DNA from: Rubripirellula reticaptiva
GTDB taxonomy: Bacteria > Planctomycetota > Planctomycetia > Pirellulales > Pirellulaceae
Length of the DNA: 64,000 bases
Direction of reading: 5' to 3'
Assembly (NCBI RefSeq): GCF_007860175.1
Contig: NZ_SJPX01000004.1
Location: 1-64,000, forward strand
A program made the translations under genes and the position numbers. Under the pieces are notes generated by a model that was given only the letters and a program-made list of their open reading frames with translations, searched no databases and was not told the DNA's origin. How positions within the stretch are numbered: the stretch's first letter is position 1; every line of letters starts with the position of its first letter. Below are positions 45,004 through 58,200 of the stretch, piece after piece.

Positions 45004-46221
45004 GATTCGGTTCTCCCGTGAAACTTAGCGGTTACAAAACCACTGACTTGAAACTTTAAAAAATCGCGACCAACAACACGTTTTCCAGATCCAGCGCCGA
45101 CAGATAACCGACGTTCGCATCAAGATCTCCTGCGATATGACCCGCGTGGAAACATCGAAATATCGAAAGCTGACGACATATAAAATCAAAAAAAGGAAAA
45201 GTGGCTTCGGTCTCGTCGAATTTGCAATAGCGACCCTCAGAACCGACATGCGTGCTTCCCACTTCGATGCATTGCATCAATCCAGCCCAATGAGAGCCTG
45301 CGAGTTACAAAAACGCTCTAGTGCCTTCCCGCTCACGAGCCCAACACACACAGCAATATATCGAAACCTTTCGACATGTCAATGCATATTTTCTGACGCT
45401 TTCCCCCATCAAAACGAAAGCAGGCCCGGGCTAGGCACCGTTTTCCGCAGGGCGAACGCGTCGATTTCGCATGACACCACCGAGCCAGAGCTTGATTCCC
45501 AGCCATTGAGCATGAGCCCAAAAACGGCTCAAAACCCTCGCAAAACAAGAGTCGTGCGGTCGTCCATCAAGCCGAGACGCAAACTGCTCCATTTTGCTGG
45601 CGTTTTGAATACGCCCGCTGCTTGTCTCGTCCCATCGAATCGTTCGAATGCCAATGCTGGGACCTAAGACAAGAAGCGGTGAAGCATCGTCGCCGGAGCT
45701 CAAGACGACGACTCCGCGGCGACGACAAGCCTTACCCCAGGTTGAGGGGCACCGAACGCCCATTCACCTTATTTCTTCAGATACACTGTCAGTCCGTTCT
45801 GAATACTGCATCTGGCGGCATATTGCGTTTGATTGGATGCGGGGCAGTCTAGATCTGCACGCAACAAACGAGACGTGCATGACACCGATTCCGGCATACT
45901 CATTTGCAGACAGGCAGCCTCAGTTCGAGCTGACTTCGTCACGTCAGTTTCCGGGCTGGTTGGCCGAGCAGCGGTGACGTTGTTCATGGAGTACGAATCG
46001 AAGGCGCGGACACAGAATTGTACGACGTCGTAGCTTTGGCGGACGTTGTCCGTCCACAATCACTTAGATTCAAAACGGACGAGATCCACAGGGCACTGAG
46101 ATTAGAGACTCAGTGGTATCAGTAATTCACCGAAATCAAGTCACACCGAATTCAGTTCCTTAACGAGTGTGGTTTCGGCGAAGCGAAGCACGACTTCCGG
46201 GCACCAACGAGACAAGACAAT
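45004..46221. other. 1.2-kb stretch between the sulfur cluster and the giant gene
   Basis: Frames here (e.g. 45137-45667 on the plus strand) have no family-like sequence and I do not accept them as genes. The region must hold the promoters of the minus-strand sulfur cluster and of the plus-strand giant gene. A possible operator is listed separately. No RNA gene was recognised. Confidence 0.4.
45358..45374. promoter_or_regulatory. Possible operator palindrome upstream of the sulfur cluster
   Basis: TCGAAA-CC-TTTCGA (45361-45374) is a perfect 6-bp inverted repeat in AT-rich surroundings. The 9-mer ATATCGAAA that starts it (45358-45366) recurs at 45160-45168, nearer the first gene of the cluster. 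Such a pair could bind a dimeric regulator of the sulfide genes. No regulator gene is adjacent and the distance (about 350 bp) is long, so this is tentative. Confidence 0.25.
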
Positions 46222-49200
46222 ATGATTTTCCGCAGAGCGTCCAAACCCAAACGCGTTCCGACACGTCGTCGCCGCCTGTTTGCCGAACAACTCGAAGACC
46301 GGCGATTGCTGACGACTTTTATTGGCGCCGACTTGGGCGATCTGTCGGGCAGTTCGGTCAGCAGCGCGGGTGACGTGAATGGGGACGGCTTCGACGACCT
46401 GATTATTGGTGCTGAGTTTGCAGCAGCCAGCGGAAACGCAAAGTGGCGTGCAGGCGAAAGCTATGTTGTCTTTGGTAGCTCCACTCCAGCGGCGACGGTC
46501 GACCTCGGAAATCTTGGCACGGCCGGGCTGACCATCTTTGGTGCCGATGACAATGACCAAAGTGGTCGATCGGTCAGCGGGGTTGGCGATGTCAACGGAG
46601 ACGGACTGGACGATCTGCTTATCGGGGCGCCACGCGCCGATAGAACGACTGGAGACACCGGCGAAGGGGAAAGCTATCTCATTTTTGGGTCCACAACGTT
46701 TCCTGGCGCAGTCGACCTAGCGAACCTAGGATCGGCAGGTGTCGTGATACGCGGTGCCGGAGTCGGCGACGAAAGCGGGCACGCGGTCAGCAGCGCGGGT
46801 GATTTTAACGGTGATGGATACGCTGACTTGTTGATCGGCGCTCCGCTGGCCGACCGGGATGGGACCACATCCGACTCGGGCAAAGTGTACCTCTTATATG
46901 GGGATTCATCACTTCCAAGCACGATTGACCTCGATTCGTTTTCTGGGTGGAACTCGCCAGGACTGCTGATTGATCTCGCAGATATCGGCGACAACAGCGG
47001 GCGATCCATTAGCAGCGCGGGCGATATCGATGGCGACGGTCGGGACGACATCATTGTCGGTGCACCGCAAAGTGAGGGCGCTGCGGACGCCAGAAATCTA
47101 TCGGGCGAAAGCTACGTGATTTTTGGTTTCGATCAAAGACGGACAACTGTGATCTACCAAACCAATTCCAACCTGCGCAAAAGGTTGGTCATATCTGGTG
47201 TGGACATCAATGACCAAAGCGGCACTGCGGTCAGTGGCGCCGGCGATGTCAACGGCGACGGCTTCGATGACCTGTTGATCGGGGCACCGCTGGCCGGAGC
47301 GCTTTCCAACGCACGTTCGCAAGCGGGCGAAAGCTACCTGATATTTGGTGGCAATTCGTTACCGGGCAATATCGACCTGCAAAACCCCGGCGCGGCCGAT
47401 GTCATTTTTTATGGCGACACCCAGGACAATCATGGCATCGCCATCAGTCGTGCCGGCGACCTCAACGGCGATGGCTTTGACGATCTTGTTATCGGTGCTG
47501 ACAGCGCGGACGGTGAAAGCGATAACCAATCGGCAGCCGGCGATGTGTACGTTGTGTTTGGTGGCAACTCGTTGCCCGCGACCATTGATTTTTCGTTACC
47601 AGGCGCTGCGGGACTTTCCATTCATGGTGCGGTTAGTGGATATCAGATAGGTTCGACCATCAGCACAGGGGAAGATTTCAACGGCGACGGCTTTGACGAT
47701 CTGGTGATTGGAGCCCCTCTGGCCGGTCCCGCAGGCGAAACTTATTTGATTCTTGGCAGTGACCTTACAAACTCCGTCACGCACGCCGGGACCGCGGCCA
47801 ACGAAACCCTCACCGGCGACATCGGCGCCAACGTGATGATCGGCGGCAACGGTGACGACTTATTGGTCGGTCGCGGTGGGGGCGATGTGCTGCGCGGCGG
47901 CGAAGGTGACGATCAGCTTTCGATCGGCGACGTGGATTTCACGCGCATCGTTGGTGGAAATGGGTTTGACACGTTGTCATTTGAATCCGCAGGACTGTCG
48001 TTGGACCTGACGGAACGTCCCGACAACCGAATTCTCGGAATTGAACGAATCGACATTCGCGGAACCGGCTCAAATTCATTGTCGCTAGGTTGGCAGGACG
48101 TACTGAATATCAGCGATGAAAGCAACACGCTAATCATTCGCCGTGACGATGACGATTCGGTGACCATTGGCAACGGTTGGACGCGCGGAGAGGATGAAAC
48201 GATCGACGGCGAGGCGTTTCGTGTCTTCACGTTCGCTGCCGCGACCGTCAAGATCGAATCGGATCACATGATCATCGACCTGGCTACGCTACCGATTGGC
48301 CAGAGGGCAACGTATTTCGGAATCAACCCGTTCGAATATGCCAGCAACATTGGCGGCGTTGGAGACGTTAATGGAGACGGGCTTGATGACTTTTTGATAG
48401 GTGCGACCGGGACCAATCCTGGGTCAGGGAAAACCGGCCAGACTTATTTGGTTTATGGCACCGAATCTCCGCCGGCAACCATGGATCTTGCGAGTCTTGG
48501 CACGGCAGGTGTCAAAATCAATGGCATCGACGCCTTTGACAGTAGCGGCAAGAGCGTCGCCTTAGCGGATATTAACGGCGATGGCTTTTCCGACTTGCTG
48601 ATCGGCGCGCACGACGCAGACGGCGAAGATAACGCCACTCGATCGGCGGGCGAAAGCTACGTCATCTTTGGTGGTCCATCGCTACCGTCATCGATCGACC
48701 TTTCCTCACTGGGAACGGACGGCGTCACGATTTTGGGCGTTGACTATTACCGGGGAATTGGGGGTTCGATTGACAACGCTGGCGACGTCAACGGTGATGG
48801 TTTTGACGACATCGTTGTAGGTTCAATCGCAAACAACACGATGATTGCCTATCTCGTCTTTGGCGGCCCCAACCTTCCCGCCAAGATCGATCTCGCATCG
48901 CTCGGCTCGGCTGGCGTCGAGATATCTCGTGCAAGAATCGTCGGGCAAGGGGGAGATTTTAATGGTGATGGTTTCGATGACACGTTGGTTTCCGATTCAT
49001 ACGGCGATTCCGGAGATGGACAAACCTACGTGTTGTACGGCGCTGCAACGATGCCAGAGACAATCGCGATGTCGTTGCTCGGTACAAGCGGCGTCACCAT
49101 CAACGGTGACTTCATTTATAACAACAGCGGTCAATCCTTAAGCTTCGCCGGTGACGTCAATGGTGATGGGTTCGATGATCTGGTTACTAGCACCTCGAAT

Positions 49201-52200
49201 GGAGCAAGCCACGTTGTCTTTGGCGGGCCGTCTTTGCCAAGCACGATCGATCTGCGGTATCTCGGGTCTGGCGGAGTCGAGTTCCGAGCCGTGGACTCAG
49301 AGAGCCAAAGGGTTGGAGGTGCGGGAGACGTCAATGGCGATGGCTTTGATGATCTCGTTATCGGATCGGCCTCGGGCGACGGGATCGACGAATCCAAGAT
49401 TGATTCGGGCGAAACCTACATCATCTTCGGAAACGCCGCCTTGCCACCTGTGATCGACACGAATGTTTCATTTACCGGGTTAACGATCTATGGAGTCGAC
49501 GCGGGTGATTCCAGCGGCGGGGTCGTTGACATCGCTGGCGATGTGAATGGTGACGGATTCGATGACATTCTGATTGGCGCAAGACATGGTGACGGAATCA
49601 GCAATGACTTGGGCAGTGCCGGCGAGAGCTACTTAGTCTTGGGCGGGGATTTTCGATCAACGGCAACCCACTCGGGCACTTCACAAGCTGATTTACTGAG
49701 CGGTGACACGTCACCCAATGTCATGATCGGTGGTCGCGGCGATGACGAACTATTAGGCGGCGGCGGTCGCGATGTGCTGCGTGGTGGTGAGGGAGACGAT
49801 GTCTTGGCGATCGCGGACCTGACGTTCGCTCGTCTCGTTGGCGGAAACGGATTTGACACGTTGCGATTGGACGCGTCGAACACAACACTGGATCTGACAA
49901 CTCTGCCCGACAACCGAATTGTTGGTATCGAACAGATCGACATCTCTGGAATTGGTGACAACGCACTGGTTCTGGATCGGCTAGAAGTTCTCAACATCAG
50001 CAACACATCGAACACATTAGTCGTGCGAAAAGATCCAGGCGATACGTTGGATTTCGGCGTTGGATGGACTCAGCAGCCAGCCGAATGGATTGATGGCGAT
50101 GCCTTCCATGTCTTCACGCAGGGGGCAGCGATATTGAAGGTGCAGACGCCGACAATGGGCGTCAACTTGACCGTCAATCTGTCGGAGGTAGCCGAGAACG
50201 GGGCGACCATTGTCACCGTGACGGCAACGAATGAATCCAACGTTACAGGAAACCAATCGGTTGATCTGATTGCCAGCGGCACGGCGACCAGTCCCGAAGA
50301 CTATCTCCTTTCGGCTACTCAGATCGTCATCCTTGACGGACAAAGCAGCGGCAGTGTTACGTTTACCGTTCAGGATGATGCGGTGATCGAAGCGTTCACG
50401 GAAACTGCAACACTGACAATCAGTAATCCTTCGTCTGGTCTAGCGTTAGGCGTGGTAACTTCGCAAACAGTAAAGATCAGTGACAATGATTTTGTTACTC
50501 CCGTAATTGCGTCAACCGAAACCAGCCCGACGCGTCAAACGCTGATTCCTATAACGGTTGATTTTGGCGACTCCGTGACTGGATTCGATCAGGCTGATTT
50601 GAAGGTTGCAGGCGCAACGGTTAGCAGTTTCGTTGAGATCGGCGGCGGGCAGTTTTCATTCGATGTGACTCCGACCGGTGATGGCACGATCACCATCAAC
50701 CTTGACGCCGGTGCGGCCGCCGATATCGGTGGTAAGAGGACGCTGAACGCGAATCAGTTCAGCGTCGTTAGCGATCGCACCGGTTCGGTTCCCACCATCA
50801 CAGGTCCGGCCAGCCCGACCCATTCGGATCCGTTTGTGGTGACGATTGATTTTGGTGGATCGGTCAGTGATTTTGTGATTGGTGACGTTTCGGTTGGTGG
50901 CGGAACGGCTTCGAATTTGATCGATCTGGGTGGCGGGCAATTTACCGCTTCGATTGATGCCGCTGCGGACGGAACGGTGTCGGTTGGTGTTCCGGCAAGT
51001 GTTGCGACTGATGTGGCGGGCAACGAAAACGCGGCGGCGACTCTGTTTTCGGTCGTCGTCGATACAATCGCTCCGACCGCCGTTATCACGGGCCCGGGAA
51101 GTCCAACGAACTCGGATCCATTCACGGTAACGATTGACTTCGCAGATCCCGTCATCGGGTTTGCGATTGGCGACATTTCGGTGGGTGGCGGTACGGTGTC
51201 AAACCTAGTGGACATCGGAAATGGAAAATACACGGCTTCGATTGATGCCCTAACCGAAGGGACGGTTACGGTCGACGTGGCGGCCAACGTGGCGACCGAT
51301 ATCGCGGGCAACGGTAACGTTGGCGCCAGCCAATTCTCAATTGTCATCGACACTACGGCGCTGACGCCAACAATTACCGGACCGGGAAGCCCGACGAATT
51401 TGGATCCGTTTACGGCAACGATTGATTTCCGCGAACCGGTCACCGGCTTCGAGTTGGGTGACATTGTCGTTGGCGGTGGCGCGGCATCGAATCTGGTCGA
51501 CTTGGGTGCGGGACGATTCACGGTTTCCATTGACGCGATCGCAGATGGACTGGTGACCATCGATGTTGCGGCTGGCGCTGCGACTGATGAGGCGGGCAAT
51601 TTAAACTCAGCAGCCGGTCAGTTCGCAACGATTGTCGACACCGTATCGCCGGTGCCATCGATTACAGGACCAGCGAGCCCCACCAGCAGCGGACAGTTTT
51701 CAATAACGATCGACTTTGGCGAACTGGTGAACGGATTCGTCATTGGTGACATCACCGTCGGCAGCGGGACGGCCAGTAACTTGTTGGACAATGGCGATGG
51801 TCGTTTCACCGCAACGATCGATGTGGTCGCGGACGGTTTGGTGACGGTGGACGTTGCGGCGGGTGTTGCGTTTGATCGAGCTGGCAATGCCAACATCGCT
51901 GCGCCTCGGTATGCGATTTTTGTGGACACCACGCCGCCTGCGCCAACGATCACCGGACCGGCCAGCCCAACGAACAGCGCCCCGTTCACGGTCACGATCG
52001 ACTTTAACGAACCGGTCAAAGGATTCATCATCGGTGCCGTCGACGTTGGTGGTGCAACAGCCAGCAACCTAGTTGATAACGGAAACGGTCGTTTCACCGT
52101 GACGATCAACCCCATTTCAGACGGTTTGGTGACAGTCGATATTGCAGCCAATGTCACGGCGGACGAGCTTGGCAACCCGAACGTCGCGGCCGCTCAGTTT

Positions 52201-55200
52201 GCGATTGTGGTCGACACAGTGGCACCGACGACGACGATTATCGGGCCGGACGGTCCAACCAACGTCGATTCATTCATGGTAACGATTGACTTTGCAGAAC
52301 CGGTCAGTGGTTTCGAGATCGGTGATCTGGTCGTTGGCGGTGGCACAGCCAGCAACTTGTTGGATAACGGCGACGGTCGCTTCACGGCCACGATCGATGG
52401 GGAGGCGAACGGATTGGTAACGGTAGATGTGGCCGCCAATGTCGCGGCTGACCACGCGGGCAATGCCAATGTCGCAGCCACTCGGTTTTCAGTTTTGGTG
52501 GACACGTCCTCGCCCGCGCCAACGATCACCGGACCGGCTGCTCCGACCAGCAGCGATCCGTTCACGGTGACCATCGATTTTGGCGAGACGGTAAACGGTT
52601 TCTTCGTGAGTGACTTAGTCGTTGGTGGCGGAACGGCCAGCAACCTTGTCGATAACGGCAACGGTCGTTTCACCGCTACGATTGATGTAACAACCGATGG
52701 TTTAGTGACCGTAAATGTGGGTGCTGATTCAGCGATCGACAATGCCGGAAATCCCAACGTCGCGGCGTCCCAGTTTTTGATCACCGTGGACACTGCGGTG
52801 CCTGCGCCGACGATTACGGGGCCGGCCGGTCCGATCGGTAGTGATTCGTTTACGGTGACGATTGACTTTGGCGAACCGGTCAACAGTTTTGTGCTGAGCG
52901 ATCTTGTCGTTGGTGGTGGGACGGCTGGCAATCTGTTGGACAATGGCAACGGCCGGTTCACTGCCACGATCAACGCGTCGGCAGACGGATTGGTGACGGT
53001 TGACTTGGGCGCCTATCGCGCGTCCGACAACGCCGGCAATTTCAATATCGCGGCAGCTCCGTTTTCGATCGTGGTCGACACGACGGCGCCAACGCCATTG
53101 ATCACGGGACCGGCCAACCCGACCGGCAGCAATCCGTTTACGGTGACGATCGATTTTGGCGAAACGGTCGACGGCTTCACGATCGATGACGTTACGGTGG
53201 GCGGCGGTACGGCAAGTAACCTAGTCGATCACGGAAACGGTCAGTTCTCGTTGACGATCGAAGCGTCGGCGGACGGCGAAGTCACGACTGCCATTGCCGT
53301 GAATGTTACGACGGACATCGCTGGCAACAATAACGCTGCCGCGCCGCAGTATTCGATCGTCGTTGATACGACTGCACCGACACCGACAATCACAGGTCCG
53401 GCAAGTCCCACGAACTCGGATCCGTTCGATGTAACAATCGATTTCGGCGAAACTGTATCGGGCTTCGCGTCAGGCAACATTTTGGTCGGCGGCGGCAACG
53501 TCACCAACTTTGTCAACGAAGGCAGCGGCCGATATTCAGCGACCATTGATGCGGTATCCAACGGAACCGTGACTGTTGATGTTGCCGCGAACGTCGCCAA
53601 TGATTCTGCCGGCAATGCAAATATTGCGGCCGATCGCTATTCGGTAGATGTTGATACGACCGCGTTGGTGCCGATCATTGTCGGTCCGGGTGGCCCGACC
53701 AACGTCGAACAATTCGATGTCACGATCAACTTTCGAGAAGCCGTGACGGGTTTTAGTCTCAGCGATTTGCAGCTCAACAACGCAACCGCGAACAACTTAA
53801 TCGATAACGGCGCAGGATTATTTACGGTCACGGTCGTCCCTCTGGCCGCTGGAACGGTCACGGTTGAAGTTCCGGCGAACGTAGCGCAGGACATCGCCAG
53901 CAACCCCAACTTTGCAGCCACTCCCTATTCGATCTTCGTCGACAGGACTTTCCCCGTACCAGTGGTAACCGGGCCGGTAACAATCACGAATTCGAATCCT
54001 TTTAATGTGACGATCAACTTTGGTGAACCGGTCATCGGGTTCGAACAAGGCGACATCACCATCGTGAACGGAACGGTGACTAACTTTGTCGACAACGGTG
54101 TTGGTCGGTTCTCGGCAACGATTGACGCCACCAACGACGGTGACGTGACACTCGACGTCGCGGCCAATGTTGCTGTCGATCGTGCGGGAAACAACAACGG
54201 GATTGCGGTTCCGTTCACCGTGCTTGTTGACACGACGGCGCCGACTGCGGTGATTACCGGGCCAGCATCCCACACCAACTCGGACCCGTTCACCATCGCG
54301 ATCAATTTTGCGGAAACAATAACTGGATTTGCTCTCAGTGACATTGCCGTGGGTGGTGGAACGGCCAGCAATCTGGTCGACAACGGCAACGGACATTTCA
54401 CTGCAACGATCGATGCGGCCACCGATGGGTTAGTGATCGTCGACATTGCCGCGAACGTTGGGGCTGATGACGCCGGAAATCTTAACGTTGCATCGACGCG
54501 ATATTCGACCTTCGTCGACACGGCCGCGCCCACGCCGACGATCTCCGGCCCGACCACCCCAACCAACAACGATCCGTTTCATGTCGCGATCGAATTTGGC
54601 GAAGCCATTGTTGGATTCAATGTCGACGATATCGCGGTTGTCGGCGGAACGGTCAGTCAATGGGTTGATAACGGCAACGGACATTTCACAGCAACGATCG
54701 ATGCGACGGCGAATGGTGACGTGACGGTCAATGTTGCCAGTGATGCGGCGACCGATTTAGCCGGCAACGCAAATTTTGCAGCAAACCCGTATTCCACTCG
54801 CGTTGATACGGTCGCTCCAACACCTGCCATCACGGTCCCACCAAGTCCGTCTGGAACCGGTCAGATCAACGTTTCAATCGACTTTGGCGAAACGATTGTT
54901 GGGTTTGCAGCGGCCGACATTACGGTCACGGGTGGAAGTGTCACTAGCTTCGCCGAAAATGGTGGTGGAGTGTTTACCGTCATTGTCGAAGCGACTTCCG
55001 ATGGCACTGTCACCGTTGACATTGCAGCCGATGTTACCAGTGATCAGGCAGGCAACGGCAATGTGGCGGCGATGTCCGCGGTGGTAGTGGTTGACACGAC
55101 TCCGCCGATCCTGATCGTGCCGAACAACCTATCCGCCGAAGCCAGCACGCTGGGTGGAACGGCGACTGCTGATGCTGTGATTCAGTCGTTCTTGGCTGCT

Positions 55201-58200
55201 GCGTCCGCGTCCGACAGTATCGATGAATCGGTGACGATTACGAATGATGCGCCCGCGTTTTTTTCGATCGGCGATACCGTTGTGACTTTCACGGCGACCG
55301 ACGATGTCAACAATCTTGCGACTGCCACCGCAACGGTTACTGTCGTCGACACGACGGTTCCAACCATCGTGGCGCCGGCCAACATCACGTTCGAAGGCAA
55401 CACGATCGGCGGAGTGACGAAAACGGATCCGGCGATTGTCGCTTTTCTTGCCTCTGCGACAGCCAGTGATATTGCGGATGATTCGTTAACGTTCAGCCAT
55501 GACGCACCGGAGATTATGGCGGTTGGCAATACCGTGGTGACATTCACGGCAACCGACGATGCGGGAAACAATGCGGCAGCGACGGCGACGATAACCGTTG
55601 CCGATACAAACGATCCGACAATCATCGCGCCAGCCGACATCACTGTCGAGGGCGATGCGATCGGTGGTGCTGCGAAAACGAATCCCGTGATTGCTGCTTT
55701 TCTGGTCGCTGCGACAGGCAGCGACATTGTCGATGATTCATTGACGATTACCGATGATGCGCCGGCGATGCTGGCGGTCGGTGACACCGTCGTGACCTTC
55801 ACGGCGACCGACGATGCCGGAAACATGGCGACGTCGACAGCGACGGTAACCGTGACCGATACAACCGATCCGGTGATCACTGCACCAGCCAACATCACCG
55901 TCGAAGGCGATACGGTTGGTGGTGCTGCGAAAAAGAATCTGGCGATTGCTGTTTTTCTTGCCGCCGCGACGGGCAGCGACATTGTCGATGATTCGTTGAC
56001 GATTGCAGATGATGCTCCTGCGTTTCTGTCGGTCGGCGACACCGTGGTGACTTTCACGGCGACTGACGACGCCGGGAACAGCGCGACGGCGACCGCGACG
56101 ATAACGGTCGCCGACACAACCGATCCGACGATTACCGCACCGGGCGATATCATGGTCGAAGGCGATGCGGTCGGTGGTGCTGCGAAAACGAATCCGGCGA
56201 TTGCCGCTTTTCTTGCTGCCGCGACGGGCAGCGATATTGTCGATGACTCTTTGACGTTCACCGATGATGCACCAGCGATGCTGACGGTCGGCGACACTGT
56301 GGTGACTTTCACGGCAACCGATGAAGCCGGAAACATAGCGACTGAGACGGCAACGATCACCGTCACCGACACAACTCAGCCGACGGTCAACGCACCGAGC
56401 GACTTTACAGTCGAAGGCGATACGACTGGCGGTGTTGCGAAAACGAATCCGGCGCTCGTTGCTTTTCTGGCCACCTCGACGGCCAGTGATATCGTCGATG
56501 GTTCGTTGACGATTACCAATGATGCTCCGACCGTGCTGCCGGTTGGCGAAACAGTCGTGACCTTCACGGCGACAGATGACGCCGGCAACCGAGGCACCGC
56601 ATCGGCGATCGTCACCGTGACAGACACGACCGCGCCAGTGATCTCGGTACCATCCGACATCACCATTGAAGGCGACCGAACGGGCGGAACCGATGCGACC
56701 AACCTTGTGATCGCGGCATTGCTGTCGGCTGCAACAGCGACCGACGCTGTGGATGCGATCCCCACCATCACGCACGATGCACCGGCGATGTTCCTCGTCG
56801 GCGAAACTGTGGTCACATTCACAGCGACGGATGACTCCGGCCAAGCCTCGACCGGGTCAACCATCGTGACCGTGGTCGACACGACTTCGCCCAACTTGGC
56901 GCTGGCCGCAGACATCACGGTCGAAGCGAACGTGATTGGTGGGACCGATGCGAGTCAAGGAGCGATCGATGCGTTTTTGACCTCGGCAGTGTCGACAGAC
57001 ATCGTCGACGACGCTGTTGTGATCACACATGACGGGCCATCTGTCTTTCCGCCGGGCGAGACAACCGTAACGTTCACAGCGACCGATGACGCTGGTAATA
57101 CCACGATTGAAACGGCGACGGTGACCGTAAACGTCAGCTTCGATTTCGGTGACGCACCAGCGACTTTTCCAGTCACTCGCTCACAAGACGGTGCACGACA
57201 CTTTGCCGGATCCGTTTCTTCCGCACCACTGTTTCTTGGCAGCCTGATCGACGTCGATGCGGACGGACAACCGGACGCCAATGCCGAGGGCGACGACCAA
57301 GCCGGCGATGCGGATGACGACGGCGTTGTCCCGGCTGCCAGCATTGTGGTCGACGCCAACACGGCCACGAAATCCAGCTTCCGCGTTACGGCGTCGCAGC
57401 CTGGCAAACTAGATGCATGGATCGACTTTAGCCGCGACGGAAGTTGGGATGCGTCGACCGAAAAAATATTCGACAGCGTCGATGTGGTTGCGGGCGTCAA
57501 CTTGCTCAGCTTCTCGGTTCCGGCCGGCGCGACAGCAGGTGAAGCCGCAGCTCGCTTTCGTCTTAGCAGCAGCGGCAATCTGGCCCCGGCCGGTGAAGCA
57601 GCCGATGGCGAGGTCGAAGACTACATCGTGTCGTTACTCGGCGGCAGCATTGCGGACGGCGCCAACGCAATCGTCGACTTGGCTGGCGTGTCGGTCGGAA
57701 TGATGGTCGAGGCGGGCGAGGTTGTTGTTCGTGCTGGGGAAATGGAACTATTTCGAGCACCAACCGACACCGTTGCAACGGTCGCCTTGTCCGGTGGCAC
57801 ACCAAATGAATCGGTAACTATCGACATGGCCAGCGGTTTGGCCGAGGCAACGAACGTGAATCTAAATGGCGGCGATGGTGCCAATTCGTTGGTGGTGATG
57901 GGCGACGGTGGCGAACTTGATTTGAGTGGCTCGAAGGTCACGGCCGAGAACTTCGAGCTGTTGGATCTCTCGAGTGCCGACAAGAACTTAGTCAGACTCA
58001 GTACAGCTTCGGTTGCCGCACTTTCGCCGGAATCGCGACGGATCCGAATTCAAGCAGGCAAAGGTGACAACGTCGAAATCAGCGACGCCGTCGATTGGCG
58101 TTTATCGGAACCAGTCCATGAAAATGGCGAGTTCTATTTGACGGCGACAAACATCAACGGCAGCGGCGAGACGATCAAGGCACGGCTCGCACAGGCTTGG

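Noticed and set aside
45137-45667. 176-codon plus-strand ORF upstream of the giant gene
   Set aside because: No plausible start context, composition unlike a folded protein, and no family motif; possible promoter DNA instead.
45640-45670. GTTCGAAT-like sequence resembling a tRNA T-arm
   Set aside because: No matching acceptor stem or anticodon arm could be folded around it.
50500-57135. Regularly spaced repeats that might suggest a CRISPR array
   Set aside because: Units are 255-288 bp, fully coding and divergent; there is no short repeat/spacer structure and no cas genes.
50754-57578. Long minus-strand ORFs (up to 396 codons) opposite the giant gene
   Set aside because: Repetitive Ser/Val/Ala-rich mirror images of the Big and HYR repeats; the plus strand has one intact frame with clear domains.
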